From: Porifericola rhodea
GTDB lineage: Bacteria; Bacteroidota; Bacteroidia; Cytophagales; Cyclobacteriaceae
Assembly (NCBI RefSeq): GCF_030506305.1
Contig: NZ_CP119421.1
Location: forward strand, 3,798,501-3,862,500
DNA: 64,000 nucleotides
Direction of reading: 5' to 3'
The notes beneath the pieces were generated by a model. It made no database searches. It saw nothing but the letters and a program-made list of their open reading frames with translations, and was not told where the DNA came from. Within the stretch, counting starts at the first letter, position 1, and each line of letters opens with the position of its first letter. Both the position numbers and the translations under genes were made by a program. Positions 1-9,458 of the stretch are shown here, piece after piece.

Positions 1-567
1 AAATCTCTGAAAAAAGCTTTGGAAGTAGCGAGCAAACTGGAAGCTAAGGTATCTTGCGATATTACCTATAGAGAGCAGCTTTGGAAAGACGGGCGGCAAC
101 CCCATGAGGTAATACCAGAACTGCTCATGCATGTACAGGTATTAATGGGTAGCCCTTTTGACTTTTCTAAAGCACTGGGTAAAGAAGAGCTGGCTGCTAT
201 GCCCTTTGAAGATGCTGCCAAAATAGTAAAAGAACTTTACCCTAACATAGAAGTAGTCGCTGACAAAATTCGCGATACCAAACATGCTTCACACTTTACC
301 ATAGAAGGAGTGATGTGGAATGGAAGCGAAAAGATTAGTACCGAAGTCATTGATATACCACAGGTAGTTGAGCGTATTGGTTCGGGCGATGCTTTTGCAG
401 CAGGTCTTATCTATGGGTTGCTCCACTATCAGGATAAGCGTGAAGCCCTGCGCTTTGCTGCCGCTACCTGTGCGCTCAAACATACCCTGGAAGGTGACAT
501 CTGTCCCCTTAATCTGGATGATGTAAAGCGTGTAATGCAGGGTAATAAAGCCAATATCTTACGATAA
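1..567 (+). CDS. kdgK: 2-dehydro-3-deoxygluconokinase, C-terminal part
   Basis: This is the C-terminal 188 residues of a PfkB-family sugar kinase; the frame is open to base 1, so the N-terminal half lies outside the window. The family motif with the catalytic Asp is visible (GSGDAFAAG, about 60 residues from the end), followed by an Ala-rich helix typical of the ATP site. The segment RKxLW-like TYREQLWKDGR and the overall spacing resemble KdgK, which phosphorylates 2-keto-3-deoxygluconate in uronate and pectin or alginate catabolism in the cytoplasm. The ATG/TTG codons near base 19 are internal. A strong hairpin terminator follows 43 bases after the stop. PfkB family membership is sure; the exact substrate is inferred from similarity I recognise by eye, and another ribokinase-like sugar kinase is possible. 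Confidence 0.82.
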   Translation, partial: KSLKKALEVASKLEAKVSCDITYREQLWKDGRQPHEVIPELLMHVQVLMGSPFDFSKALGKEELAAMPFEDAAKIVKELYPNIEVVADKIRDTKHASHFTIEGVMWNGSEKISTEVIDIPQVVERIGSGDAFAAGLIYGLLHYQDKREALRFAAATCALKHTLEGDICPLNLDDVKRVMQGNKANILR

Positions 568-610
568 AATATTATTATCAATTAAGCGCATTAGTATTAA
601 TCTCATTATC

Positions 611-648
611 AAAGCCTCAGCTGACTTGTGTTGCCGGGGCTTTTTTTT
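611..648 (+). terminator. Intrinsic terminator after kdgK
   Basis: AAAGCCTC (611-618) pairs with GGGGCTTT (636-643), eight pairs with one G-U, followed by a run of eight T ending at 648. Confidence 0.85.
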
Positions 649-830
649 ATGTCTGCTTGCCAGTCACGGACTAAACTACAAGTCAAAGCATATTACTAAG
701 CTTATGATCTGATAATTAAAAGAATAAGCTTACACCACTATGCTGCAGTCTGTCTGGAGAGGTAATGAGTAAATCCATGTTTGCATGATATTCGTAAGTA
801 GTTAGCATTATTTATATAACATGTGCAAAT

Positions 831-1403
831 ATGAATATTGAAGTCAACGCTACTGCGCCCCTCTTTGAACTTACAGATATGTACGGAAGAGAAATTAAGC
901 TGGCAACTTATAAGGGGAAAAAGGTATTTCTTGGGTTTTTCAGGCATGCTGGCTGCCCTTTCTGTAATCTAAGAGTCCACGCTCTAACCAAAGTACATCA
1001 GGAGCTTAAGGCAAAAGGCATGGAGATGATCTTCTTCTTTGAGTCCAAAGAGTCTGTATTGCAGAGAAGCAGCTTCCATCAGGAGGTATCCCCTATACCT
1101 CTAATCTCTGATCCACAGAAAATATGGTACGATACCTATGGACTGGAAACCTCAGGTTTAAAGTCTTCTATTGGGCATATCACTTCTTTTGCTAAAACTG
1201 CCATACAGGCTAAACTAAAAGGCTTACCCTTACATACTATGGCTGATGGTGAATCTATTAGTACGATGCCTGCTGAGTTTTTGCTGGACGAAAATCTTAT
1301 CATCCGTAAGCTCTATTATTCACAAAGGTTGAGCGATCGTTTTGCGATGGAAGACATCTTCTCTTTTGCGGAGCAGAGCAAAAGCCAGGTAGCTATTCAT
1401 TAA
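831..1403 (+). CDS. Peroxiredoxin-like (AhpC/TSA family) protein
   Basis: A 190-residue cytoplasmic protein with a thioredoxin fold. The N-terminal pattern (TAPLFELTDMYG, then a Lys-rich strand and FLGFFRHAGCPFCNLRVH) matches the AhpC/TSA superfamily, with a CPFC motif at about residues 41-44 in place of the usual peroxidatic PxxxTxxC. Proteins of this type (the AhpC/TSA antioxidant branch often called peroxiredoxin-like) have a conserved C-F-C pair and no signal peptide, as here. It probably reduces peroxides or acts as a thiol oxidoreductase, but the substrate cannot be read from the sequence. It stands alone between kdgK and fbp, with about 260 bases of AT-rich upstream DNA where I see no convincing promoter. 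Confidence 0.75.
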   Translation: MNIEVNATAPLFELTDMYGREIKLATYKGKKVFLGFFRHAGCPFCNLRVHALTKVHQELKAKGMEMIFFFESKESVLQRSSFHQEVSPIPLISDPQKIWYDTYGLETSGLKSSIGHITSFAKTAIQAKLKGLPLHTMADGESISTMPAEFLLDENLIIRKLYYSQRLSDRFAMEDIFSFAEQSKSQVAIH

Positions 1404-1536
1404 GTACCTCGCTTTTTAGCTATTAATTTTCTATAGGTATGTACTAATCGTAAGTGAGGAAGCAGAATACTACAAACATGTGTCTGTGTATAGTTGTTTT
1501 GTGTAAATTAAGCGCTCAAAGCAAGTACACTCGTTC

Positions 1537-3495
1537 ATGGACAAATATCAGCTCAAATACCTGAAACTCCTTTCTAATACTTACCCTAATAGGGTAGAGG
1601 CTTCTAAAGAGATAGTCATGCTCAGCTCTATCCTGAGCCTGACCAAAGGTGCTGAAATATTTCTGAGCGATATTCACGGGGAGTTTGAAGCCTTTCAGCA
1701 TCTGATGTATAATGGCTCAGGTATTATTAAGCAAAAGATCAAAGAGCTGTATGCAGATGAGCTCTCAGAGCAGAAGATTAACCAATTGTCTTCCCTGATC
1801 TATTATCCGGCAGAAAAGCTGGAGCTGATTAAAAAGCAGAAACAGGATATGGAAGGTTTCTACAAGCAAACGCTCAGCTACCTCATCCATATCACGCGTG
1901 ATTTTGCCTCCATTTATTCTAATCGCAAGCTCAGGAAGCTACTTCCTGAAGGCTTCAGCCACATCATACTGGAACTGGTGGCGGAGCGCGAAGTAGGCGA
2001 AAAATATAGCTATTATGACCATTTATTGTCCAGCGTTATCTCATTAGGCCAGGCTGATCAGCTGATAGGTGAATTTTCTCGCTTTATCCAGATACTCTGC
2101 ATCCACAAAGTACATATTATAGGTGATGTATATGACCGTGGACCGGGAGCTGAAATTATTATGGATGAGCTTATGCGCCTACATAGCGTAGACTTTCAGT
2201 GGGGCAATCATGATATTGTCTGGATGGGAGCAGCTTGCGGTTCAGAAGCCTGCATGGCAAATGTGCTGCGCCTCTCACTGAGGTATGGTAATACCGATAC
2301 GCTGGAGAAAGGGTATGGCATTCATTTGATGCCTTTAGCCTCTTTTGCCATTGAGCATTATAAGTCTGATGAAGGCATTGTGTTTGACCCCAAAGTAGCC
2401 CCCGATGATAGGTTTAATGCTTCGGAGCAATGGCTTAACCGACTAATGCATAAAGCGATTTCTATTATTCAGTTCAAACTGGAAGGACAGCTAATTAAAA
2501 GAAGGCCTGAGTTTAAGCTGGAAGATCGTCTGCTCTTACACCAGGTAAACTATAGTGACTATAGTATTCGGTTGAACGGAAAGACTCATGCTTTGCAGGA
2601 TAAATTCTTACCTACCATCAATCCCGAAGATCCCTATGCCCTTAGCTCAGAAGAGGTAGAGCTGATCAAGCGTCTAAAGTCTTCCTTCTTAAAAAGTAAA
2701 AGGCTGCAACAGCATGCTCAGCTACTGTTTGAAAAAGGCAGCATGTATACTGTTACTAACCAGAACTTACTCTACCACGGCTGTATTCCCCTTACGGCAG
2801 AAGGAAAGTTTAAAGAAGTAGATTTAGGTAAAGGAAAGAAGCAGGGTAAAGCACTGATGGATTTTTTTGATCAGGAGATGACTGTAGCACGCTCCGGTAC
2901 TAAGGGCTCCAGTGAAAAGTCCTATGCCCTGGATTTGATCTGGTACCTATGGGCCGGGCCACTATCTCCACTATTTGGAAAAGACAAAATGGCTACCTTT
3001 GAGCGCTACTTCCTGAACGATCCTGAAGTACAAAAAGAGGTAAAAGACCATTACTACACCTATCGCGATAACCCTGCTAGTTGCGAAATGATACTAAAAG
3101 AGTTTGGCCTGGATAATGATGATGCGGTAATCTTAAACGGACATGTACCGGTATCGGTAAAAAAAGGGGAAAGCCCCGTAAAAGCCGGAGGCCGCTTAGT
3201 AGTTATTGATGGTGGCTTTGCCAAAGCTTATCAGCAGCAGACGGGTATTGCTGGCTATACGCTCATGCATAATGCTTTTGGCAGGCAACTGATCGCCCAG
3301 CAGCCTTTTGAGTCACGGAAAAAGGCAATTGTAGAGGAGCTGGATATCGCCTACAGCGAAACTATTCTCAACCAGAGTGAGCATAAACAAAAGGTCAAAG
3401 ATACCGAAGATGGGATCAGGATTAGTGAGAAGATCAGCGATCTGCATGAGTTGTTGAATGCCTATGCCAGCGGCTTGCTCCGAGAGAGACAATAA
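1537..3495 (+). CDS. fbp: Fructose-1,6-bisphosphatase, class III
   Basis: A 652-residue cytoplasmic enzyme, the usual length for class III (Firmicutes-type) fructose-1,6-bisphosphatase, which makes fructose 6-phosphate in gluconeogenesis. It carries the metallophosphatase metal-binding motifs in order: DIHGE at residues 45-49, GDVYDRG at 196-202 and GNHD at 223-226, followed late by GHVPV and DGGFAKAYQ-type His/Asp segments. This fold is unrelated to class I FBPase. The ATG at 1537 gives the conserved N-terminus (MDKYQLKYLKLLSNTYPN). It is monocistronic, 133 bases after the preceding gene. Class III enzymes occur widely in Bacteroidota, so the gene is not evidence of recent transfer. Confidence 0.95.
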   Translation: MDKYQLKYLKLLSNTYPNRVEASKEIVMLSSILSLTKGAEIFLSDIHGEFEAFQHLMYNGSGIIKQKIKELYADELSEQKINQLSSLIYYPAEKLELIKKQKQDMEGFYKQTLSYLIHITRDFASIYSNRKLRKLLPEGFSHIILELVAEREVGEKYSYYDHLLSSVISLGQADQLIGEFSRFIQILCIHKVHIIGDVYDRGPGAEIIMDELMRLHSVDFQWGNHDIVWMGAACGSEACMANVLRLSLRYGNTDTLEKGYGIHLMPLASFAIEHYKSDEGIVFDPKVAPDDRFNASEQWLNRLMHKAISIIQFKLEGQLIKRRPEFKLEDRLLLHQVNYSDYSIRLNGKTHALQDKFLPTINPEDPYALSSEEVELIKRLKSSFLKSKRLQQHAQLLFEKGSMYTVTNQNLLYHGCIPLTAEGKFKEVDLGKGKKQGKALMDFFDQEMTVARSGTKGSSEKSYALDLIWYLWAGPLSPLFGKDKMATFERYFLNDPEVQKEVKDHYYTYRDNPASCEMILKEFGLDNDDAVILNGHVPVSVKKGESPVKAGGRLVVIDGGFAKAYQQQTGIAGYTLMHNAFGRQLIAQQPFESRKKAIVEELDIAYSETILNQSEHKQKVKDTEDGIRISEKISDLHELLNAYASGLLRERQ

Positions 3496-3677
3496 CTACG
3501 CTCGCTTTATTTTCTTCTAAATGGGCATTGGCTTATACTGATCGCCCGCTTTTATACAGCGATACTCAGGTGCTGACACTAAAACTAATCTTAGGTATAT
3601 ACTAGGGAATACCCCTTTTTTTTGCTAGCTTATAAAAAGCATATCAGCCTCTCTTCCTGCCAAAGCAAGCAATTTTC

Positions 3678-3709
3678 AGACTCATCCTACGAGTCTCACT
3701 ATTGGTGAG
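3678..3709 (+). repeat. Two tandem hairpins in the 5' region of the next gene
   Basis: AGACTC (3678-3683) pairs with GAGTCT (3691-3696). The overlapping CTCAC (3695-3699) pairs with GTGAG (3705-3709). Both stems are perfect. They lie 42 bases before the ATG at 3751 and could sit in its untranslated leader. Confidence 0.4.
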
Positions 3710-3750
3710 TTTTCGTGCATTGTACAACATCAAACCATAACTTTTGTATC

Positions 3751-5658
3751 ATGGCATTCACTAATCAATCAGACCTGTACGTGGCAGTACACGATGAAGG
3801 TATAAACCGTGTGGTTCGGCATATACAGCGGCAGCGACCTTCCCTGTTTAACTACGGTACAGCCTTTATACAGGCTAATCCCGAACTTTTATGCAAACCT
3901 ATTGATGCTGCGCCTGGGGTGAGCACTCTCATGACGGTACAGCCTCCTATTCCGCTCTTTGGGGCTGAGCAGATGGGCCTAAACTACTGTTTCCAGTTTA
4001 CAGCTTTTGAAATTGACTTTCATCCGGGAAATGAGTTTGAGCTACCTCCAGAACTTCATCCACCATTGCCGGAGCAGCGCTTTGCTTTCCGTGCCAGCCT
4101 CTGTGGGGGCATTGGCTGCCCTTCACGCGAAGGGCGTTTTATACTAGACCTTTTGCTTAAGCATAAAAAAGTTCTTAAGAGAGAGCTACAGTCTGCTAGC
4201 AGAGGAGGAGCTACGAACATGCTTACCTATAGCGCGCAACCCCTCAGAGTAGCAGATAGCAGCTTGAGCACTCATAGGCGCATAAGCCATGAGGTGCAAA
4301 ACTATGAAGTACTACGACCGCTAGACCCAGCCGAGCTCTTACGGCCGCAGGAGGATAGGATAGAGGTTTTTCCTACACAAAGCATTTCTTGCTTTTGCCT
4401 GAACCTCTTTGCCAAAGGCCGTTCTTCTATACATCCGCTCAATGAGCTGTTCAAGCTGGAACTGGATGGAATAGAGATCGTAGACCTAAGGCCGGTAGGA
4501 TTGGAAAACAGCCTGGAATGTTATCTGCTATTGGTAGCTAATCATGGCATCTTTCCTCAGGTAAATGAAGCTGTGTCCAACTTATTGTTTAGTAGCGTAC
4601 AATTGGGTGAGCTAGGTAGCCTTCGCCTGGGCGCTCCGGCTGAGGTCGCTCATAACCCATCCATAGAAGAGCATCAGCTTAAGCTCTTTCTCAATGTAGA
4701 CGAGATTAGCCTTGACATCCCACCATTTGAAATCAGTGAATCCAGTAGTGAGTCTCCTGAAATTGTCAGGACAACGAAGAGCAGGCTAAGAAATGGGCCC
4801 GCTCATATTACCGTTGCCCTTTCTGAGAACCTGTTTCAGCGGGTCTTCGCTCATGTGCGCGACAGCCCCAGCTTTCACATTAGCGGAGAGCGTACTATTG
4901 CCGATGGTGGACTGGGCAAAGTAGTAGCTGATTTTGATATCCGCTTTCACCTACAAAATGGGCAGCTTACTTTTAATAACAACAACACCATCAAAATTGA
5001 TGAGCTGGATATTAAATGGGACAAACTGAGCATTCGCTTTAAATTTGATATTAACGAAATCTGCACACCTCGGGTGTGTATACCTTTTACGAACATATGT
5101 ACTCCGCAATGGTGTATTTTTGAGAGTGACTCCGATTTTGAGATACCTTTGAATATACCCGCTATTTTTACTTCTGAGCTAAGCCTGACAGTAAGCCCCA
5201 AAGTATACTATGGCACTTCTCCTGTCAATCAGTGGCTGGTATATCTGGAGGCCGGGCCTATAGATATAGACCTGATAGATGTATCTGATACCATTGGTGA
5301 TCTTTTGGATAATGCCATAGCCACCATAGTAGACGCATTGGGCCTACCAGACTTTGTAGAAGATATACTGGGCGTATTTGCCGATGTCATTAGAACATTG
5401 CTGGATATTAGTGATGATGCGGGAGAGTGGATCGCAGATCTGGTCTTTAATACCTTCGGTATAAGCTTTGGCATCAGTGAGTTGCTGGCAGGTAAGCTAC
5501 TGGACAAAACACCTATCCTGAAGCTTCCGGACCCCTTGGTGGTAATGCCGGAAGAGACCGGCCCACCTTTACTCAATGCGGTAGGTATCCCTATTGAGTT
5601 CCTTAGTGCAGAGGTTAATACAGATGAAATGGTATTGAGTATAGACATTAAAGAATAA
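3751..5658 (+). CDS. Large protein of unknown function, possible two-domain lipid-binding-like fold
   Basis: A 635-residue protein I do not recognise as a named family. The open frame reaches back to a GTG at 3715, but the ATG at 3751 begins a more natural sequence. There is no signal peptide and no membrane segment. Two regions resemble each other: residues 9-33 (LYVAVHDEGINRVV...RPSLF) and about 352-376 (ITVALSENLFQRVF...SPSFH). Each opens a long stretch rich in beta strands, suggesting an internal duplication. Residues about 437-459 hold four Cys in the spacing CX4CX6CX4C, built from two ICTPxxCI units. Another Cys pair lies in LCGGIGC near residue 111. The C-terminal 170 residues contain amphipathic helical segments rich in Ile, Leu and Asp. 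It is followed after 4 bases by a second unknown gene, so the two probably act together. Confidence 0.7.
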   Translation: MAFTNQSDLYVAVHDEGINRVVRHIQRQRPSLFNYGTAFIQANPELLCKPIDAAPGVSTLMTVQPPIPLFGAEQMGLNYCFQFTAFEIDFHPGNEFELPPELHPPLPEQRFAFRASLCGGIGCPSREGRFILDLLLKHKKVLKRELQSASRGGATNMLTYSAQPLRVADSSLSTHRRISHEVQNYEVLRPLDPAELLRPQEDRIEVFPTQSISCFCLNLFAKGRSSIHPLNELFKLELDGIEIVDLRPVGLENSLECYLLLVANHGIFPQVNEAVSNLLFSSVQLGELGSLRLGAPAEVAHNPSIEEHQLKLFLNVDEISLDIPPFEISESSSESPEIVRTTKSRLRNGPAHITVALSENLFQRVFAHVRDSPSFHISGERTIADGGLGKVVADFDIRFHLQNGQLTFNNNNTIKIDELDIKWDKLSIRFKFDINEICTPRVCIPFTNICTPQWCIFESDSDFEIPLNIPAIFTSELSLTVSPKVYYGTSPVNQWLVYLEAGPIDIDLIDVSDTIGDLLDNAIATIVDALGLPDFVEDILGVFADVIRTLLDISDDAGEWIADLVFNTFGISFGISELLAGKLLDKTPILKLPDPLVVMPEETGPPLLNAVGIPIEFLSAEVNTDEMVLSIDIKE

Positions 5659-5662
5659 AGCT

Positions 5663-6340
5663 ATGCGACTTAAAATAAACCGAGCCTTACTTACCCGGCA
5701 GCAGTACGAGAGTGCCGCAATTAGCCCTCTGGTATCTGTTGTCCATAAGTTTACAGAAGCAGGGCATTACAAACTGATGGTGCTGGCTGGTAATGAGCTA
5801 AACCGGGTAGGCATCATTGATCTGGAAGTTAATGAAAATGCTGCGCCCAGCCAGCAGAACATCAATCTGGAAGCTGTAGCTAAAGAAAAGTTTTCTAAAG
5901 CCAACCTTATTGCTTTCCGAGTGCATCCTTCCAAAGCCGTTGTGTTTTATGCTTCTTCTGGTACACAGCAGTACAGTGTGCTTGCCTATAAAATGGATAA
6001 AGGAGAGGAGGTAAGAGTATTTGACAGCCGTCAGCTACAGGAGGGAGACTTTTTTGTCGCTAACCCATTGGCTAGTGGAGTTTATCAGTTTTCTTCCAGC
6101 AGTGGCGCCAAAGGAGAGCTGAGCATCAAACGCAAAGTAGGTAGGGCCTTGCCCAGCCAGGGTGTGGTGATAGAGTGTACGGATAAAGCTTTTAGTCCTA
6201 ATAAGGTGGAAAGCGAATTTCTACAACCTATCTTCTTTATGATAAAGACCAAAAAGCCGGTACGTATTAGTATGCAGTTCGTCAAACGTTTGGAAGAAAA
6301 CAAACCCAGACGGACTGTACGAAAGAAAAAGAAAAAGTAA
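5663..6340 (+). CDS. Unknown protein partnered with the preceding gene
   Basis: A 225-residue protein starting 4 bases after the preceding stop, so almost certainly co-transcribed and translationally coupled. No signal peptide or transmembrane segment is visible. The middle looks like a beta-rich sandwich domain (HKFTEAGHYKLMVLAGNELNRVGIIDLEVNE, then FFVANPLASGVYQFSS), reminiscent of extracellular Ig-like or PPC-like folds, but without a recognisable family signature. The last 20 residues are strongly basic and end in KKKKK, which could bind nucleic acid or an acidic partner. A weak hairpin (GCCCC 6357-6361 with GGGGC 6385-6389) follows the stop but lacks a T run. Function unknown. Confidence 0.7.
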   Translation: MRLKINRALLTRQQYESAAISPLVSVVHKFTEAGHYKLMVLAGNELNRVGIIDLEVNENAAPSQQNINLEAVAKEKFSKANLIAFRVHPSKAVVFYASSGTQQYSVLAYKMDKGEEVRVFDSRQLQEGDFFVANPLASGVYQFSSSSGAKGELSIKRKVGRALPSQGVVIECTDKAFSPNKVESEFLQPIFFMIKTKKPVRISMQFVKRLEENKPRRTVRKKKKK

Positions 6341-6449
6341 ATGAGTATTATTCAATGCCCCTGACTGTGCTCACGCCTGGTTCGGGGGCTATTTACTTCT
6401 ATCCCCTCTTAGTAGTATAAATACCCTATGGCATCGTAGGCTTAATCTG

Positions 6450-6457
6450 TATATTTG
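6450..6457 (+). promoter_or_regulatory. Candidate -7 box (TATATTTG) for the S9 peptidase gene
   Basis: TATATTTG matches the Bacteroidota -7 consensus TAnnTTTG exactly and lies 25 bases before the ATG at 6483. No good -33 TTTG is seen at the usual spacing, which lowers confidence. Confidence 0.45.
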
Positions 6458-6482
6458 TGGTTTAACCAATCTTAAGCCAGGA

Positions 6483-9311
6483 ATGAAATTGATGCTACAC
6501 ACCTTATCTTTTCTTTTGTTCTTTCTGCTAAGCTTGCCAATAGCTTTACAAGCACAGAAGAAATCACTTAACCACGAGGTATATGATGAGTGGGAATCTA
6601 TTGATGCCGCGGATATCTCTAACAACGGACAGTATGTGCTCTACGAAATTAATCCCGAGCAGGGCGATGGCGTACTGCATCTGCGCAATATGAAAAAAGA
6701 TGAACTGAGCCATTATGCAAGAGGTACTAAAGCTGCTTTTACTTATAATAATGGGTTTGCTGTTTTTCATGTGCAGCCCCAATACGATAGCCTGCATCAG
6801 GCAAAGCTGGATGAGGTGAAAGAGGAAAAGCTTCCTAAAGATTCGCTATTTGTTCTTAAGCTAAACGATAATCAGCTATATACTCATGAGCGGGTAAAAT
6901 CATACAAGCTGCCCAAAAAGGCAGAAGGCTGGCTGGCTTTTATGCTGGAAGAGAAAGTGGCTGAAGGAGATACGCTACAGGCAGATAGTACGGCAGCCGA
7001 AGATGGCCTGATGGCAAGCATGGCAAAAGGTAAAGACAAGCCCGAAGGCAATGAGCTAGTCATCCTGAAGCTGGAAAGTATGGAGGAGCAGCGCTTCGCG
7101 CAGGTAGGGGAGTATCTGATCTCTGAAAATGGAAGCCGAATTATTTTCAGCACTTTCAAAGACTCTACTCAGAGTGCCGGAGTCTTTGCTTTTGATACCC
7201 AAAGCGAAAGCCTGAGTGTGCTGGACAGCGGAAAAATTAGCTATCAGCAGCTAGCCCTTAGCAAAGATGGAGCAAAGGCCGCCTTTTTAGCCAGTGAAGA
7301 CAGCCTGAAAGCAGAAGAGAGATACTTCAGCTTATACCTCTATGATAATGATATAAAGCTGGTAGCCGATACTTTAAGCGATGGCTTGCCCCAGGGCTGG
7401 ATGCCCAGCGAACATCGTATGCCTTTCTTTTCTGAGCAGGGCGATAAGCTCTTTTTCGGTACGGCCCCTCGCCCACAGAAGTATGCCTACGAAGAAGATA
7501 GCACCTTGCTGGACGATGAGCGTGTAAAAGTAGATATATGGTCATGGCAAGACCCGCTCATACAGCCTATGCAAAAGCTACAGGCTGAGGAAGAGAAAAA
7601 GCGTAGCTTTCTGGCGCTGTACAAAACAGAAGATGAGGAAGTACTACAATTGGCAGATGAGGAGATGCCTGAAGTACGCTTTGATCCCGAAAAGCGACTG
7701 CCTTATGCCCTGGGCTTTAGCGACCTGCCTTATCAGCAGCAGATGTCATGGGAGTACCCTTTCCGTAGAGATGTTTACCTGCTGAACCTGGAAGATGGCA
7801 GTAAAAAACTCATTGTAAGCGCTACCCACGGCTACCCTTCATTATCACCAGGGGCTACTTATGCCTACTGGTATGAGGCTGCCGATAGCAGCTGGCTAGC
7901 CTATGAGATCAGTAGTGGAAAAACGATTGAGCTAACCCAAGGTATAAACGTGAACTTTTATAATGAGCTGCACGATACCCCATCTTTACCAGGAAGCTAT
8001 GGCTCCGCCGGATGGACTGATGGTGATGAGCACTTTCTGGTATATGACTATTACGATATCTGGAAGATTAACCCTCAAGACCAGTCTGCCAGCAACCTGA
8101 CCGATGGCTATGGCAGAGCTCATGAGCTGGCCCTTCGTTATCAGCAGCTGGACCCTGAAGCCTACTTTATTCCCGCTAATGATGAAATACTGCTGGAAGC
8201 TTTTGACCGACAGTCTAAGCAGAGCGGCTTTTACCAGGAGCATACGGGCAGGAAGCGTGAACCACAGCCGCTGCTTATGGATGATTATGCTTTTCGCTTT
8301 GTGCAAAAGGCTAAAAACGATGATGCCTTACTATTTCGCAAGTCCAGCTTTCAGGAGTTTCCAGACTTATGGCATACAGGCCTTAACTTCAAAAATCCTG
8401 AGCAGTTGAGCCATGCTAACCCTCAGCAGAAGGACTATCTCTGGGGTTCTGTAGAGCTGGTCTCCTGGGTGTCTTCTGATGGAGTACCTCTGGATGGTAT
8501 GCTGTACAAGCCGGAAAATTTTGATCCTGACAAACAGTACCCTATGATCGTCTATTTTTATGAAAGAAATTCCGACAACCTGCACCGCCACTGGGCTCCG
8601 GAAGCACATCGTTCTATCATCAATTTTACATTTTATACCAGCAGGGGCTATCTGGTATTTGTTCCTGATATCGTATATAAAGAAGGATACCCGGGAGAGA
8701 GCGCACTCAATGCAGTAGTTTCCGGTACGCTACATATCGCTGACAAAGGCTTTGTAGATAGAGCGCGCATTGGCCTTCAGGGACATAGCTGGGGAGGTTA
8801 TCAGGTGGCTTATCTGGTAACCCAAACTAATATGTTCAGGGCAGCGGAATCTGGTGCACCGGTGGTAAATATGACTTCAGCTTACGGAGGTATTCGCTGG
8901 GGATCGGGCATGAGCCGTATGTTTCAGTATGAGCGTACACAAAGCCGTATTGGCGGCACCCTATGGGAGTACCCGATACGCTATATAGAAAATTCCCCTC
9001 TCTTCTTTGCAGATAAAATTGAAACCCCTTTGCTGATACTGCATAATGACCATGATGGAGCAGTACCCTGGGAGCAGGGCATAGAGTTTTTTGTGGCCCT
9101 ACGACGACTGGGTAAACCTGCCTGGATGCTCAACTACAATGATGAGCCCCACTGGCCTTTAAAATACCCGAACCGTAAGGACTTTGCCCGACGGATGCAA
9201 CAGTTTTTTGACCACTACTTAAAAGATGAACCTATGCCCGAATGGATGGAGAGTGGTCTACCCGCCAAGCTTAAAGGTAGAACCCTGCGTTATGAGCTGA
9301 GCGAAGAGTAG
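6483..9311 (+). CDS. Secreted S9 family (prolyl oligopeptidase-type) peptidase
   Basis: A 942-residue exported serine peptidase. An N-terminal signal peptide of about 23 residues (hydrophobic core LLFFLLSLPIALQA) directs it out of the cytoplasm. Residues about 30-620 form a beta-propeller-like region. Residues about 650-920 are the alpha/beta-hydrolase domain. The catalytic triad can be read as Ser769 (GHSWGG at 767-772), Asp858 (HNDHDGAVPW) and His890 (NDEPHWP). S9 enzymes of this layout cut short peptides, often after Pro or Ala, and Bacteroidota use them in periplasmic peptide breakdown. It has its own upstream region and is followed after 147 bases by a DoxX gene on the same strand. The propeller contains long acidic, low-similarity insertions, so exact specificity cannot be assigned. 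Confidence 0.93.
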   Translation: MKLMLHTLSFLLFFLLSLPIALQAQKKSLNHEVYDEWESIDAADISNNGQYVLYEINPEQGDGVLHLRNMKKDELSHYARGTKAAFTYNNGFAVFHVQPQYDSLHQAKLDEVKEEKLPKDSLFVLKLNDNQLYTHERVKSYKLPKKAEGWLAFMLEEKVAEGDTLQADSTAAEDGLMASMAKGKDKPEGNELVILKLESMEEQRFAQVGEYLISENGSRIIFSTFKDSTQSAGVFAFDTQSESLSVLDSGKISYQQLALSKDGAKAAFLASEDSLKAEERYFSLYLYDNDIKLVADTLSDGLPQGWMPSEHRMPFFSEQGDKLFFGTAPRPQKYAYEEDSTLLDDERVKVDIWSWQDPLIQPMQKLQAEEEKKRSFLALYKTEDEEVLQLADEEMPEVRFDPEKRLPYALGFSDLPYQQQMSWEYPFRRDVYLLNLEDGSKKLIVSATHGYPSLSPGATYAYWYEAADSSWLAYEISSGKTIELTQGINVNFYNELHDTPSLPGSYGSAGWTDGDEHFLVYDYYDIWKINPQDQSASNLTDGYGRAHELALRYQQLDPEAYFIPANDEILLEAFDRQSKQSGFYQEHTGRKREPQPLLMDDYAFRFVQKAKNDDALLFRKSSFQEFPDLWHTGLNFKNPEQLSHANPQQKDYLWGSVELVSWVSSDGVPLDGMLYKPENFDPDKQYPMIVYFYERNSDNLHRHWAPEAHRSIINFTFYTSRGYLVFVPDIVYKEGYPGESALNAVVSGTLHIADKGFVDRARIGLQGHSWGGYQVAYLVTQTNMFRAAESGAPVVNMTSAYGGIRWGSGMSRMFQYERTQSRIGGTLWEYPIRYIENSPLFFADKIETPLLILHNDHDGAVPWEQGIEFFVALRRLGKPAWMLNYNDEPHWPLKYPNRKDFARRMQQFFDHYLKDEPMPEWMESGLPAKLKGRTLRYELSEE

Positions 9312-9404
9312 GGCTAGACAGCCAATAAGCCTGTGCTGCATAGTTCTATACCAGCCCATTTACTTTTGTTTGTATACAGCAACAAAGGTGGATGGGCTAA
9401 TTGC

Positions 9405-9435
9405 TTGACAATGAGTAGATAAAGTGTTAAATTTT
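9405..9435 (+). promoter_or_regulatory. Candidate promoter for the DoxX gene
   Basis: TTG at 9405-9407 is followed by 20 bases and TAAATTTT (9428-9435), one mismatch from TAnnTTTG. Its position, 24 bases before the ATG at 9459, is plausible. Confidence 0.4.
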
Positions 9436-9458
9436 ATAAGCACCAAAACTACAGGACT

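Noticed and set aside
696-706. CTAAGCTTATG recurring at 696-706 and near 10212
   Set aside because: AT-rich 11-mers around a HindIII-like core recur by chance in this base composition, and no larger shared block surrounds them.
3604-3622. GGG-AATA-CCC followed by eight T after fbp
   Set aside because: The stem has only three pairs, too weak to call a terminator.
5229-5648. 139-codon minus-strand ORF
   Set aside because: Antisense shadow of the long plus-strand gene at 3751-5658; Ser-rich composition of the type produced by reverse-reading.
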